NCBI GenBank assembly: GCA_036524155.1
Contig: DATDCV010000380.1
Location: 1-10,665, forward strand
Direction of reading: 5' to 3'
Source of the DNA: DATDCV01 sp036524155
Lineage (GTDB): Bacteria; Verrucomicrobiota; Verrucomicrobiia; Limisphaerales; UBA8199
Length of the DNA: 10,665 nucleotides
The position numbers and the translations under genes were made by a program. Positions 1 through 6,261 of this stretch are shown in pieces. How positions within the stretch are numbered: position 1 is the first letter of the stretch; every line of letters begins with the position of its first letter. The notes under the pieces are model-generated. The model was not told the DNA's origin and searched no databases. It worked only from the letters and a program-made list of their open reading frames with translations.

Positions 1-495
1 GCCGCCAACTTCTTCGGCGCAGTCGTCATTGTCGCCGGCCTGGTCGGTACCACCCTCGGCGGACTCGCCGCCACCGCTTGGCACAAACGCAACCCCGCCG
101 GCTACGCCTTGCTTCTGTCCATCTCGACTTTCTTGGCGGTGCCCACGTCCTTCGCGGCATTCGCTTCCCATGACCAGACCACCACTATGTGCCTGCTCGC
201 CCTTTCCATGTGCCTGCTCTTTCTGTCCACCGGCCCCATCAACACCCTCATCCTCGAGACTGTCCCCGTCAACCTCCGCGCCAGCGCCATGGCCCTCTCC
301 ATTTTCATGATCCATTTGTTCGGCGACATGTGGTCGCCCGAAATCGTCGGCCGCCTCGCCGATGCCTGGGCCGACCTCCGCAAAGCCGCCATGATCCTTC
401 CCTTTGCGCTCCTCATCGGTGCCGTTCTCTGGCTCGCCTTGGGACTGCGCATGCGCCCGGCTCCCCCCAAACCCGTTCCCGCTCCAACCGCCTAA
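1..495 (+). CDS. MFS transporter, C-terminal part (5' truncated by window edge)
   Basis: Frame 1 is open from the first base to TAA at 493-495, giving 164 residues with no start inside the window. The fragment is strongly hydrophobic, with about five membrane segments (roughly residues 3-25, 34-55, 62-84, 93-110 and 128-149), fitting the second half of a 12-helix major facilitator. The stretch at residues 88-109 (VPVNLRASAMA followed by LSIFMIHLFGD) resembles the conserved loop and helix of Spinster-like and related MFS carriers, in which 'P..LRA.A.A...F..H..GD..SP...G' is typical. The protein ends in a short Pro/Ala-rich cytoplasmic tail. It would sit in the inner membrane as a secondary transporter; the substrate cannot be told from this part. 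MFS assignment is firm; the Spinster-like subgroup is a recollection-based inference. Confidence 0.85.
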   Translation, partial: AANFFGAVVIVAGLVGTTLGGLAATAWHKRNPAGYALLLSISTFLAVPTSFAAFASHDQTTTMCLLALSMCLLFLSTGPINTLILETVPVNLRASAMALSIFMIHLFGDMWSPEIVGRLADAWADLRKAAMILPFALLIGAVLWLALGLRMRPAPPKPVPAPTA

Positions 496-508
496 CCCCA
501 CGACGTAG

Positions 509-527
509 GACAGGCATCTTGCCTGTC
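509..527. repeat. Perfect 8-bp hairpin; possible terminator of the MFS gene
   Basis: GACAGGCA (509-516) and TGCCTGTC (520-527) form a perfect 8-bp stem around a TCT loop, 14 bases after the MFS stop codon, followed by only three T residues. A second 5-bp stem, CGCTG/CAGCG (535-539 and 544-548), lies just beyond. Position suits a transcription terminator, but the short T tract makes it weak. The phrase also looks like a dispersed palindromic repeat of the REP kind, which is the alternative reading. Confidence 0.4.
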
Positions 528-568
528 TTTGATCCGCTGCGCTCAGCGACTTGCGCTGTGTTATTGTA

Positions 569-617
569 GGACACGAGTATTGTAGGGCATGACGTCAGGA
601 GTGCTGCCCTCGTGTCC
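569..617. repeat. Inverted repeat with nested alternative stem
   Basis: GGACACGAG (569-577) pairs perfectly with CTCGTGTCC (609-617). Inside it AGGGCA (584-589) pairs with TGCCCT (605-610), overlapping the outer right arm by two bases, so the two stems compete. An 8-bp palindrome TGACGTCA sits at 590-597 in the loop. No T run follows. It could be a dispersed repeat, a protein-binding site or part of a terminator; the sequence does not decide. Confidence 0.45.
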
Positions 618-694
618 GTATTTCAGTTTTCCGCTCTTCAAATAGCACTTCCCGAAAACTCTGAAAAAGATCTCCCGCTTTTCTTGGTTAAATC

Positions 695-854
695 CATTGA
701 GCATTGAGGATTGAGCTTTTGCTATTCTTTCAATGCCCGAACCGACCACAGGCTTGCCCAAACTTGATCGTTATACGATTAACGTTCAGTTGGGATCGTG
801 GCCCCGGACAAACAAAAACAACAAATCCTCAATGCTCAATGCACATTGCTCGAT
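695..854. repeat. Two heptamer arrays in inverted orientation
   Basis: Three consecutive heptamers ATTGAGC, ATTGAGG, ATTGAGC occupy 696-716. At 827-854 the complement reappears as CCTCAAT, GCTCAAT, then the decayed GCACATT and GCTCGAT. As a result 695-712 is a perfect 18-base inverted repeat of 824-841, with 111 bases between. The intervening DNA is more A/T-rich than the surroundings and shows no gene. This could be a short tandemly repeated repetitive sequence, a decayed mobile element with repeated ends, or a large cruciform. Confidence 0.6.
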
Positions 855-930
855 GGGCCGGCATTCCGGCTGTCAGACGAGCAAAATTTCAAATATCTTC
901 GGCTAGTTTTTCCCCCTCCGTTCGGCGCTG

Positions 931-999
931 GAGCTCCGGTTTCCAACCGGCTTGATTCCGGAGCAGCTTTCGCTCACGAGCGGGGGCGCAAGTCGGCGC
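931..999. repeat. Degenerate relative of the 6881-6992 palindromic element
   Basis: Bases 931-954 match 6903-6926 at 18 of 24 positions and bases 986-999 match 6955-6968 at 12 of 14, with nearly equal spacing between the two blocks (55 versus 52 bases). Within it CCGGTT/AACCGG (936-941, 945-950) forms a tight hairpin around TCC, and GCTCCGG (933-939) can pair with CCGGAGC (958-964). No target duplication or intact terminal repeats are seen. Best read as an old or divergent copy of the same repeat family; chance similarity in GC-rich palindromic DNA is the alternative. Confidence 0.4.
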
Positions 1000-1007
1000 C
1001 TCCCCGT

Positions 1008-1034
1008 TATCCGTGCAATCCGTGTAATCCGTGG
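1008..1034. repeat. 9-nt tandem repeat (AATCCGTGN, three units)
   Basis: TATCCGTGC, AATCCGTGT and AATCCGTGG follow one another exactly. This short array is of a kind seen dispersed in intergenic DNA of many Verrucomicrobiota and Planctomycetota (recalled, not checked). It lies about 130 bases before the deacetylase start and has no visible promoter or coding role. Confidence 0.6.
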
Positions 1035-1162
1035 TCACTGTTCGCCGCAACCGGGCGCTTGCTGTAACGGCGTACCTGCCAGAAAGCCGTTGCACGTGGC
1101 TTGCACCCACCGCAGTTGGCCTTGCTGCCCACGCGCCTCCCCGTTACGCTGCGCTGGAGATT

Positions 1163-2020
1163 ATGACTCCATACCACCAACTCGTATCGGACTACGCTCG
1201 CCTGCTCCGCGACGGCAAATCATTGCCGCTCGGCACTTTCAAACCGGCTCCGCGACCCAAGCTTTCACCGGATGCTCCCAAAGCGCTTTTTTTTGCCCCG
1301 CACCCGGATGATGAGTGCATCGTCGGCGGGATAGCGCTGCGGTTGATGCGCCAAGCTGGCATGAACGTCGTGGACGTTGCCGTTACGCTCGGCAGCAAGA
1401 AGGACCGGCAGTTCGGCCGCCTCGAAGAGTTGCGGAATGCCTGCGACTATCTGGGTTTTGGGCTAGTTACCACCGGCCCGAGCGGCCTGGACAAAGTGAA
1501 TCCGAAGGGCCGCGACCAGGACCGTGCTCACTGGTCTGCCTGCGTCAAAATCATCCAGGGGATTCTGGAGGAGCATCGTCCGAAGGTGGTCCTTTGTCCG
1601 CACGATAAAGACTGGAATGCCACGCATATAGGCACGCATTTTCTTGTGACCGATGCGCTCAAACAGATGCCATCCAGCTTCCAGTGTTATCTCGTCGAAA
1701 CCGAGTTCTGGGGAGCGATGACCGACCCTAATTTGATGGTCGAAATCGGCGGCGACGACCTCGCCGACTTGATCGCCGCGACCACTTTCCACGTGGGGGA
1801 GGTAGGCCGCAACCCTTACCACCTGCTGCTGCCGCCCTGGATGATGGATAATGTCCGCCGGGGGTCCGAAATCGTCGGCGGGCAGGGTGGCGCGGCGCCT
1901 GATTTCACTTTCGCCGCGATCTACCGGCTGCGGAAATGGAGCAACGGCCAGGCTTCGTGCTTCTTTGACGGCGGCAAGTTTGTCGCCTGCTCGGACGACA
2001 TCCGCGCCCTGTTCCAGTGA
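1163..2020 (+). CDS. PIG-L family (LmbE-like) deacetylase
   Basis: A 285-residue zinc-dependent N-deacetylase-like protein. PIG-L/LmbE enzymes remove an acetyl group from N-acetylglucosamine-containing or related amide substrates. The family signature APHPDDE is at residues 45-51 (predicted zinc ligands H47 and D50, catalytic base D49), after a strand ALFF. The distal histidine motif is probably PHDKDW..THIGTH at 146-159, with H155 or H159 as the third ligand. No signal peptide is seen, so it is likely cytoplasmic. The frame stays open upstream to 1031, but that part translates the repeats. ATG at 1163 was chosen because it follows the repeats, has GGAGA three bases upstream, and leaves a normal lead-in of about 40 residues. 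guaD follows 34 bases downstream, suggesting co-transcription. Substrate unknown: no thiol, antibiotic or glycan genes adjoin it. Confidence 0.85.
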   Translation: MTPYHQLVSDYARLLRDGKSLPLGTFKPAPRPKLSPDAPKALFFAPHPDDECIVGGIALRLMRQAGMNVVDVAVTLGSKKDRQFGRLEELRNACDYLGFGLVTTGPSGLDKVNPKGRDQDRAHWSACVKIIQGILEEHRPKVVLCPHDKDWNATHIGTHFLVTDALKQMPSSFQCYLVETEFWGAMTDPNLMVEIGGDDLADLIAATTFHVGEVGRNPYHLLLPPWMMDNVRRGSEIVGGQGGAAPDFTFAAIYRLRKWSNGQASCFFDGGKFVACSDDIRALFQ

Positions 2021-2054
2021 AACCTCGCCCGCTCGGTTTGGTGGAAGCTCTCCC

Positions 2055-2522
2055 ATGAATGAACAGTGCATGCGCAAAGCCATCCGGCTTTCGGTGCGGA
2101 TGATGCGGCGCGGCACGGGCGGCCCGTTCGGCGCCGTTGTGGCTCGCGAGGGAAAGATCATCGCTCGCGGTTGGAATCAGGTCACTTCCGCCAACGACCC
2201 GACCGCGCACGCTGAGATCATCGCCATTCGGCGCGCGTGCAAGCGGCTGAGAACTTTTCACCTTGAGGAATGCGAACTGTATACCAGTTGCGAACCATGC
2301 CCGATGTGCCTGGCGGCGATCTACTGGGCCCGTCTCGGGACCGTGTTTTACGGAAACACACGGAAGGATGCCGCCCGGCTGGGCTTCGACGATGACCGGA
2401 TTTACACCGAACTTGCACTGCCCATACACCGCAGGAAACTGGTCATGACGCAGCTTTTGCGGGACGAGGCAATGACCGCGTTCCGCGAATGGGAACGCAA
2501 GCCGGACAAGGTGCTTTACTGA
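2055..2522 (+). CDS. guaD: Guanine deaminase, cytidine-deaminase fold (GuaD-like)
   Basis: A 155-residue member of the zinc deaminase superfamily, predicted to hydrolyse guanine to xanthine and ammonia in purine salvage. Visible motifs: GGPFGAVVA (22-30), TAHAEIIAIRRAC (50-62) with zinc ligand H52 and proton-shuttling E54, and CEPCPMC (79-85) with zinc ligands C82 and C85. NDP at 47-49, the YWAR segment and the GFDD.RIYTEL segment match Bacillus subtilis guanine deaminase rather than tRNA-adenosine or cytosine deaminases, and the length equals that enzyme's. The protein also ends in Tyr, as that one does, where the C-terminal Tyr reaches the active site of a domain-swapped dimer (family knowledge). 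ATG 2055 follows GGAAG (2043-2047) at seven bases. No purine transporter or xanthine oxidation gene adjoins it; the PIG-L neighbour has no obvious link. Confidence 0.9.
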   Translation: MNEQCMRKAIRLSVRMMRRGTGGPFGAVVAREGKIIARGWNQVTSANDPTAHAEIIAIRRACKRLRTFHLEECELYTSCEPCPMCLAAIYWARLGTVFYGNTRKDAARLGFDDDRIYTELALPIHRRKLVMTQLLRDEAMTAFREWERKPDKVLY

Positions 2523-2549
2523 ACGGGCCGGCTCGTTTCTGTGTCTAAT

Positions 2550-2566
2550 TTGGCGTAGATTGGCGT
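2550..2566 (+). promoter_or_regulatory. Direct repeat TTGGCGT spaced one helical turn
   Basis: TTGGCGT occurs at 2550-2556 and again at 2560-2566, ten bases apart start to start, so both copies face the same side of the helix. The pair lies 18 bases before the start of the small exported protein and 9 bases before its Shine-Dalgarno AGGAG (2575-2579). It might be an activator or repressor site or part of a promoter, but no good -35/-10 pair is seen. Confidence 0.2.
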
Positions 2567-2584
2567 CGGCACCCAGGAGACCTT

Positions 2585-2989
2585 ATGAAACGGAATCAAG
2601 TGGTTTGGCTGAGCTGCATGGCAACGTTCGCCGCTGTTACTCTCCTGGCGCAACCCGCCGATGAAAGTAGGTCAGCGAAGCCTTCCCAATCGCCGCCGGT
2701 GCGAAAACAGCAGGCCGCCGCCCGGACTAACGTGATCGCCGCCGCTGACTACCCCGTCGTGGGCTATATCGAAAAGCGCGGACGCACCATAATTATCAAG
2801 TCCGGCCCCAAGGGTGCTGTTTACTCTGTTAAGACCCCGGAAGGGAAATTCTTGTTCGAGAATCTCTCCGCCGAGCAACTCCGCGCTCAGGCCCCTGACT
2901 TGCACGAATTCCTCAAAACCGCGATCGCCAAAGACGGCAGCAAACCGGGAACTAAAGCCGACGCGAGTTTGCGTCTGCACATGCGGTGA
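2585..2989 (+). CDS. Small exported protein, function unknown
   Basis: 134 residues. The N-terminus (MKRNQVVW, then a hydrophobic stretch to about residue 22, ending LLAQ) is a Sec signal peptide with likely cleavage after the Ala of LLA. There is no lipobox cysteine at the cleavage site, so this is not a lipoprotein. Residues 24-55 are Ala/Pro/Lys-rich and probably flexible. Residues 56-115 form the only compact part: YPVVGYIEKRGRTIIIKSGP, then GAVYSVKTPEGKFLFENLSAEQLRAQ, then an amphipathic helix DLHEFLKTAIA. The strand-rich TPEGK.LFENLSAEQL pattern suggests a small beta domain. I do not recognise a named family. The start has a strong Shine-Dalgarno (AGGAG, 2575-2579) five bases before ATG. 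It lies 62 bases after guaD and converges on the TIG-protein gene, with 21 bases between the stop codons. Confidence 0.8.
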   Translation: MKRNQVVWLSCMATFAAVTLLAQPADESRSAKPSQSPPVRKQQAAARTNVIAAADYPVVGYIEKRGRTIIIKSGPKGAVYSVKTPEGKFLFENLSAEQLRAQAPDLHEFLKTAIAKDGSKPGTKADASLRLHMR

Positions 2990-3010
2990 CCTGAGCCCCG
3001 GAAGCTTTTC

Positions 3011-5455
3011 CTATTTCTTCAGCCGGTAATACTTAAAGGGGGCAGTATTGCTCTCGATAACAGACTTCTGGTTACCAGAAATCGCCGGAACGTTTGTGAC
3101 TTGGGACCAGGAAGTCGTCCCCAGAGAGTCGATTTTGGATTGGAGCACGAAATTGCTCAACGCGACGTGCCAGGAAACCTTCACCTGGTTGGTCCACCAC
3201 AGGATGGAGAGGACGGGCAGGGGATCAACCGAGCTGGTAATGGTGGTGGTGTTGTTGCCCGGCACCGGGTCGGGACGGTCGCTGGCAACCACGGCGCTGT
3301 CGGTGATGGTGCCAGGTTCTTGCGGAGCCACGATGTTGGTCAGCGTCGAAGCGCCGCCGACCGCCACGTTGTCGATCGTCGCGATAACCTGGTTGCCATT
3401 GACCGTGACGGTCCACCGGGAAGACATGCCCGCGGACAACAGTCTGACCGAGGCCGGGAGGGTATTTGTCAGCCGCACATTCGGCGCGTCAAATGGGCCG
3501 TGGTTGACCACGGTGATGAGGTAAACCAGGTTGCTGGTGGCGACGACCGGGTCTGGTGAATCGGTCATCCAGACCTCCAGGTCGCTGGTGTAGTTGATCA
3601 CAAAGCTGGCGGAGCTCGTGTTGGTCCCCGCGGGAGTTGCCACCGTGATCGGGCCGGTCTGAGCCCCGTTGGGCACCACCGCCACGATTTGTCCGTTGTC
3701 GACGGTGTTGAACGCCGCCGCCAATCCGTTGAACCGCACTGCCGTCGCTCCCACGAAATTCGTGCCGGTGATGGTGACGTTGATTCCGGGTGGGCCGCTG
3801 GTCGGCGTGAAGGAGGTGATAAGCGGGGCGCCGTAGAACAGACCGCTGCTGGTCGCCGACCCCGCCGGGCCTGCCACGGTCAACGGGCCCGTGCTGACCG
3901 CCTCCGGCACTGTTGCCAGGATCGTGGTGTTATTCGACACCGTAAAGGCGGCCGGAGCGCCGTTAAAACTGACGTTTGTGGCGCCGAGAAAATTAAGCCC
4001 GGTCACCGTGACCGACGTCCCCGGAGCACTGCTCGTGGGAGTGAAGCTGGTGATACTGGGCGGCAGCGAGAAGTTGCTCGCAGTCGTGTCACTGCCGTCG
4101 GTGGTGGTGATGCTAATCGGCCCGCTGGTCGCCCCGGACGGCACCACCGCGGTGAGTTGTCCGAACGTGACCCCGCTCACCTGCGTCGCGGCAACGCCGT
4201 TGAACCGGACGACGGGCGTGCCAACATTGAAGTTCGCCCCGGTGATCGTCACGTTGGTTCCCGGCCGGCCAAACGCCGGCGAAAAACCGTAGATCGTGGG
4301 CAGCACGGTGAAGTTGGACGCGCAGGAGAAGTTCGTGCTGATGATAATCTGCAGGAGGCCTGACGTGGCGCCGGCAGGGACGGTGGCCCGGAGTGTGTTG
4401 TTGCTTGCCACCGTAAACGAGGCAGCCACTCCGTTGAAGTTGACGGCGGTGGCGCCCAGGAAATTTAGCCCTGTAACCGTCACGTTCGTATTCGCTCGGC
4501 CGCTGGACGGGGACAAGCCTGTAATGCTCGGCGGGACAAAGAAGTTTGCGGCCGTGGTGAATGTGCCGAGGGGAGAGTTGACGGCAATGGGGCCGGTGGC
4601 CACACCGGCCGGCGCATCGACGTGCACCAACGTCTCCGTCGCGTAAAAATTCGCGCCGGGGATCCCGTTGAACGTCGCACTGGTGGCGGCGGCGAAATGC
4701 ACACCGTCGATCAAGACCGTCGTGCCGGGTGTGCCATGGTTGGGCGCAAAACCCGTTATGTAAGGACCCGGCCCGATTACCGTGAAAGAACTGGGACTAT
4801 TGCTGCTGCCCGCCGGCGTAGTGACGGTAATGGGCCCAGTGCCCGCTGGAGCGCCATACGGAACATGAACGTTGATTTGAGTGCCGGCACCATTGGCGGA
4901 TGCGTCTCGGGCAACCACACCGTTGAACTTCACCCCACTCGGAACTACGCCCGTGAAATGCACCCCGTTGATCACGACCAGCGTGTTGGACCCGCCGAAA
5001 GTCGGGGAAAAATCGGTGATGTATGGCCCTGCGCCGACCACCGTGAAAGACGCCGCCGTGTAGATCCTCGAACCTGAGTCTCGCTGGACCGCCAGCGCGC
5101 CGGTCGTGGCCCCGGCGGGCACAGTGGCTTCGAGCGAAAGTTCGCCAATGACTCGGACCGTTGCGGGGACCCCGTTCCAGAAATAGACCTTGATAGTTCC
5201 CACCGAAAAGCCGCTGCCCATGACCTGGATCTTGTCTCCCGGCATGCCTGCTTTCGGCGAAAAATCATCGATTATCGGTTGCGCGCGGGCGATCGCACCG
5301 GCTCCTAACGAGATCGCAACCGCGATAACCATTTTCGAAACCCACGCCCGGAGGCGTCGCCCGGCTGACGCAGACACACCACGGACACCATCGACAGATT
5401 GGACTGAACTCACACTCCGATCGTTACCGCAACGCGGCGCAAAATCAATCCACAT
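3011..5455 (-). CDS. Secreted protein with seven TIG/IPT domains, a DUF11-like domain and a lineage-type C-terminal module
   Basis: About 814 residues from ATG 5455. A signal sequence occupies roughly residues 31-58: basic GRRLRAWVSK, then MVIAVAISLGAGAIA, cleaving after ARA. Seven tandem immunoglobulin-like TIG domains follow at about 60-144, 145-231, 232-309, 310-386, 387-466, 467-544 and 545-620, each with the pattern '.I..F.P..G..G..V.I.G..F......V.FNG..A......L.A.VP.GA..GPI.V....G'. Residues 621-742 resemble DUF11 (SDPDPV....VYLITVVNHGP then LTNTLPASV). Residues 743-814 are a module with VSWHVALSNFVLQS, W..VTNVP and final YYRLKK, common at the ends of secreted verrucomicrobial proteins. 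Likely exported and bound to surfaces, glycans or other proteins; no catalytic domain is visible. The frame runs on to 5683 inside the synthase gene. ATG 5455 (AAGG upstream) is preferred; an in-frame GTG about 27 residues on, or ATG 5332 (but without a basic n-region), are alternatives. Confidence 0.85.
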   Translation of the reverse strand: MWIDFAPRCGNDRSVSSVQSVDGVRGVSASAGRRLRAWVSKMVIAVAISLGAGAIARAQPIIDDFSPKAGMPGDKIQVMGSGFSVGTIKVYFWNGVPATVRVIGELSLEATVPAGATTGALAVQRDSGSRIYTAASFTVVGAGPYITDFSPTFGGSNTLVVINGVHFTGVVPSGVKFNGVVARDASANGAGTQINVHVPYGAPAGTGPITVTTPAGSSNSPSSFTVIGPGPYITGFAPNHGTPGTTVLIDGVHFAAATSATFNGIPGANFYATETLVHVDAPAGVATGPIAVNSPLGTFTTAANFFVPPSITGLSPSSGRANTNVTVTGLNFLGATAVNFNGVAASFTVASNNTLRATVPAGATSGLLQIIISTNFSCASNFTVLPTIYGFSPAFGRPGTNVTITGANFNVGTPVVRFNGVAATQVSGVTFGQLTAVVPSGATSGPISITTTDGSDTTASNFSLPPSITSFTPTSSAPGTSVTVTGLNFLGATNVSFNGAPAAFTVSNNTTILATVPEAVSTGPLTVAGPAGSATSSGLFYGAPLITSFTPTSGPPGINVTITGTNFVGATAVRFNGLAAAFNTVDNGQIVAVVPNGAQTGPITVATPAGTNTSSASFVINYTSDLEVWMTDSPDPVVATSNLVYLITVVNHGPFDAPNVRLTNTLPASVRLLSAGMSSRWTVTVNGNQVIATIDNVAVGGASTLTNIVAPQEPGTITDSAVVASDRPDPVPGNNTTTITSSVDPLPVLSILWWTNQVKVSWHVALSNFVLQSKIDSLGTTSWSQVTNVPAISGNQKSVIESNTAPFKYYRLKK
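3596..5278 (-). repeat. Seven tandem TIG-domain coding repeats
   Basis: The coding DNA between these positions encodes seven homologous units of 76-87 residues. Units 4 and 6 are nearly alike over VTVTGLNFLGAT..... FNG, and unit 7 shares VTITGTNFVGATAVRFNG with them; units 1-3 are more divergent and end in a G.GP linker. This suggests older duplications at the N-terminal end and younger ones at the C-terminal end. DNA copies have drifted enough that no long identical repeat is obvious by eye. Confidence 0.8.
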
Positions 5456-5496
5456 CGCGCTACCTTGAGGGTTTGCGTAGCGAAAGAACAGATCCG

Positions 5497-6261
5497 CTAC
5501 CCGGTGCCCGCGAGTGCCCGAACCTCTAATTGTGTCAAGTGGCGGAAGGCGCCTTTCGGCAGGTTCCCGAGAGAAATCTCCCCGATCGCGACTCGTATCA
5601 ACCGAAGGACGTTGACGCCAAGGCCGGCAAGCAGCCGGCGGATGTGCCGGTTTTTCCCTTCGGTCAGGGTCATCTCGAGCCAACTGTTGCGCACGCCAAC
5701 CCGCAACACCACCGCGCGCCTCGCCGCTAGAAGGTCGCCCTCGCTCTGAACTCCCTGCGTGAGCCGACGCAAGAGACTCTCATCGGCGATGCGGTCGATC
5801 TGTACGTGATACACTTTGGGCACGTGCGTGGCCGGGGCGGTCACACGCGCGGCCCAATGGGTGTCATTGCTGAGCAACAGCAAACCCTCACTGGCCTTGT
5901 CGAGGCGGCCTACCGGTGCCACGAACGGCAGGTCGGCCCCCTCGAGCAAATCGAGGACCGTCCCCCGCCCCTGTTCGTCGGAGGCGGTGGTCACCGCTCC
6001 GCGCGGCTTGTTCAGCATGAGATAGACCTTGTGAGACGCGCGTACCGGTTGGCCGGACACTTCGATTTTGTCCCGCTCGAGATCAACCGGCCACTGCGGA
6101 TCGCGGCGGACGGCGCCGTTGACCCGGATCTTGCCTTCGCGGACCAGTCCGATGGCCTGGCTGCGCGAGCAAAAACCCAGTTTGGACAAGGCGCGCGCGA
6201 GGCCGGCTCCTGGTCGCTGGAAACCATGGTTGCGGCCGGGCATTGGGGGACCGTCATTCAC
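5497..6261 (-). CDS. RsuA/RluB-type rRNA pseudouridine synthase
   Basis: 254 residues from GTG 6261. It isomerises uridine to pseudouridine in ribosomal RNA. An S4 RNA-binding domain spans about 20-73 (ARALSKLGFCSRSQAIGLVR, then GKIRVNG). The catalytic domain begins LMLNKPRGAVTT (81-92), carries the active-site motif PVGRLDKASEGLLLLSND (116-133) with catalytic D121, and ends with EGKNRHIRRLL (201-211), the family's C-terminal signature. These place it in the RsuA/RluB/RluE/RluF branch; the exact target site (16S or 23S) cannot be fixed from sequence. GTG 6261 overlaps the upstream gene's TGA as GTGA, which suggests translational coupling; ATG 6243 (MPGRNHGF) is an alternative start. The TIG-protein gene begins 41 bases downstream on the same strand. 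Confidence 0.9.
   Translation of the reverse strand: MNDGPPMPGRNHGFQRPGAGLARALSKLGFCSRSQAIGLVREGKIRVNGAVRRDPQWPVDLERDKIEVSGQPVRASHKVYLMLNKPRGAVTTASDEQGRGTVLDLLEGADLPFVAPVGRLDKASEGLLLLSNDTHWAARVTAPATHVPKVYHVQIDRIADESLLRRLTQGVQSEGDLLAARRAVVLRVGVRNSWLEMTLTEGKNRHIRRLLAGLGVNVLRLIRVAIGEISLGNLPKGAFRHLTQLEVRALAGTG

Larger units (their letters stand above)
496..1162. other. Gene-free, repeat-rich intergenic region
   Basis: No convincing gene lies in these 667 bases. Short open frames exist on both strands, but they translate repeat DNA: the minus-strand frame near 1000-1040 reads TTDYTDCTD and the plus frame reads NPCNPWS, peptides that arise from a common 9-nt repeat. The region contains two hairpin-forming sequences (509-527 and 569-617), two inverted heptamer arrays (695-716 and 827-854), a GC-rich palindromic segment related to the element at 6881-6992 (931-999), and a 9-nt tandem repeat (1008-1034). 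It separates the MFS gene from the deacetylase gene, so it should also hold the terminator of the first and the promoter of the second, but no strong promoter is visible. Confidence 0.7.

Noticed and set aside
889..1110. Minus-strand frame with TTDYTDCTD
   Set aside because: It is a translation of the AATCCGTG tandem repeat, not a gene.
1031..1162. Upstream extension of the deacetylase frame
   Set aside because: The translation covers the 9-nt repeat and repeat-derived DNA and adds nothing family-like; ATG 1163 has GGAGA upstream.
1463..2161. Long minus-strand frame of 232 codons opposite the deacetylase gene
   Set aside because: It is antisense to two well supported genes, has no recognisable motif, and is a normal by-product of GC-rich codon use.
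2990..3010. Bidirectional terminator between the convergent genes
   Set aside because: The 21 bases hold no stem with a T run; only short CCGG matches are seen.
3689..4363. Plus-strand frame of 224 codons opposite the TIG gene
   Set aside because: Arg/Gly/Asp-rich shadow of the repeated TIG coding sequence with no domain.
3596..5278. Tandem DNA array suggestive of CRISPR or satellite
   Set aside because: The periodicity of 230-260 bases is explained by protein TIG domains; units are divergent at DNA level and there are no spacers.
5456..5683. Upstream extension of the TIG-protein frame to 5683
   Set aside because: It lies inside the 3' part of the pseudouridine synthase gene in another frame, has an Arg/Pro-rich composition typical of a shadow frame, and would bury the signal peptide more than 100 residues into the protein.
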